A stretch of 64,000 nt of DNA, taken from contig CAYGSU010000005.1 in the NCBI GenBank assembly GCA_964352715.1, positions 46,779 through 110,778 on the forward strand, in the 5' to 3' direction. Below, piece after piece: positions 63,324 to 64,000 of this stretch. Each line of letters starts with the position of its first letter. The stretch's first letter is position 1. The translations under genes and the position numbers were made by a program. This DNA comes from JAVKBW01 sp964352715. Its GTDB lineage: Bacteria > Pseudomonadota > Alphaproteobacteria > UBA8366 > Aestuariispiraceae. The notes under the pieces were generated by a model that searched no databases, was not told the origin of the DNA, and saw only the letters and a list, made by a program, of their open reading frames with translations.

Positions 63324-64000
63324 ATGGCCAGCAATGCTAAGGGACACATCAGCCAGGTACTAGGCGCGGTTGTGGACGTGCAGTTCGACGCGGATCTGCC
63401 CGCAATTTTGAATGCGCTGCATACCAAGATCGAAGATCGCCTTCTGGTTCTGGAAGTTGCGCAGCACCTTGGTGAACGCACGGTGCGGACGATCGCTATG
63501 GACACGACCGAAGGTCTGGTTCGCGGACAGCCGGTTGAAGATACCGGGCAGCCGATCTCGGTTCCCGTCGGCCCTGAAACGCTTGGCCGCATCATGAACG
63601 TTATCGGCGATCCGGTTGATGAACGGGGTCCGATCGGCGAAAAGCAGCGCTTCCCGATCCACCGCTCGGCACCGGCCTATGTCGATCAGTCGACCGAAGC
63701 AGAACAGCTCGTCACCGGGATCAAGGTTGTTGATCTGCTGACGCCGTATCCGAAAGGCGGCAAGATCGGCCTGTTCGGCGGCGCCGGTGTGGGCAAGACC
63801 GTTCTGATCATGGAGCTGATCAACAACATCGCCAAAGGCCACGGCGGGTATTCGGTGTTCGCCGGCGTTGGCGAACGGACCCGTGAAGGGAACGATCTGT
63901 ACTACGAAATGATGGAATCCGGGGTTATCAACCTGGAAGGCGACAGCAAGGTTGCGCTGGTCTACGGCCAGATGAATGAACCCCCGGGCGCGCGCGCCCG
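63324..64000 (+). CDS. atpD: F1 ATP synthase beta subunit (partial)
   Basis: An open frame from ATG 63324 runs off the right edge after 225 residues. It starts MASNAKGHISQVLGAVVDVQF and has the Walker A GGAGVGKTVL near 153-162 and GERTREGNDLYYEM near 190-203. It is the catalytic beta subunit; the rest and atpC lie outside the window. No atpI/B/E/F genes are near, as usual for alphaproteobacteria. Confidence 0.97.
   Translation, partial: MASNAKGHISQVLGAVVDVQFDADLPAILNALHTKIEDRLLVLEVAQHLGERTVRTIAMDTTEGLVRGQPVEDTGQPISVPVGPETLGRIMNVIGDPVDERGPIGEKQRFPIHRSAPAYVDQSTEAEQLVTGIKVVDLLTPYPKGGKIGLFGGAGVGKTVLIMELINNIAKGHGGYSVFAGVGERTREGNDLYYEMMESGVINLEGDSKVALVYGQMNEPPGARA

Overview
The window looks like about 64 kb of a GC-rich alphaproteobacterial chromosome, probably from a free-living and possibly marine species. 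Evidence for the class is the gene order: ftsEX divergent from an MJ0042 zinc-ribbon protein, a TIGR02302/DUF4175 gene followed by lysA, a small lipoprotein and argH, the mdh-sucCDAB-lpdA series, priA-fsa-DUF484-xerC, and an F1-only atpHAGD operon. I cannot name a genus. No rRNA, tRNA, CRISPR array, insertion sequence, prophage or origin was seen. Two runs of exactly 100 N (33389-33488 and 38575-38674) are scaffold gaps; they interrupt mdh and sucA. Both window edges cut a gene (a DUF2125 protein on the left, atpD on the right).

Layout. 1-9 kb: DUF2125 protein (partial), ChaC-like cyclotransferase, class II (B12-dependent) ribonucleotide reductase, then a minus-strand ftsE-ftsX-ydcF-plsC operon, a zinc-ribbon/DUF3426 protein, a DUF2147 protein and a 70-residue protein. 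9-18 kb: cyanide-insensitive type bd oxidase (cydAB), the DUF4175-lysA-lipoprotein-argH operon and a TlpA-type thioredoxin. 18-25 kb: an Hpt/response-regulator pair, 3-hydroxybutyryl-CoA dehydrogenase, etfBA with a strong terminator, and a minus-strand run of a 99-residue protein, a barnase-like secreted RNase, a HIG1-type membrane protein, a PduO-type cobalamin adenosyltransferase and a methyltransferase-like protein. 25-32 kb: AEC transporter, Nudix, gluQ, AlkA-like glycosylase, HNH endonuclease, an amine-oxidase-like flavoprotein, coq7, dsbB and yqaA.

32-46 kb is the TCA cluster: mdh, a TPR/GT41 O-GlcNAc-transferase-like protein, sucC, sucD, sucA, sucB, then a pirin and azlCD, then lpdA. 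Mdh carries an unusual C-terminal AKKAS repeat tail and SucA a shorter Lys/Ala/Ser tail. 46-55 kb is an accessory catabolic stretch: an EamA transporter; an operon of diaminopropionate-ammonia-lyase-like enzyme, M24 hydrolase and EutA/maleate-isomerase-like enzyme; facing it an HD-domain protein and an M24 protein whose metal ligands match the DMSP lyase DddP; then an SPFH/NfeD pair; and a flavoprotein-cupin pair behind a 24-bp perfect palindrome. 55-64 kb: xerC, DUF484, a transaldolase-like aldolase, priA and atpHAGD.

The parts link up in places. The cobalamin adenosyltransferase can supply the cofactor of the class II reductase. SucAB with LpdA form 2-oxoglutarate dehydrogenase, feeding SucCD and Mdh. 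EtfAB and the hydroxyacyl-CoA dehydrogenase fit acyl-CoA oxidation, and CydAB gives a quinol oxidase suited to low oxygen. The observations I rate highest are the DddP candidate, the RNase lacking its catalytic Glu, the repeat tail on malate dehydrogenase beside an O-GlcNAc-transferase homologue, and the palindrome-controlled flavoprotein-cupin pair.
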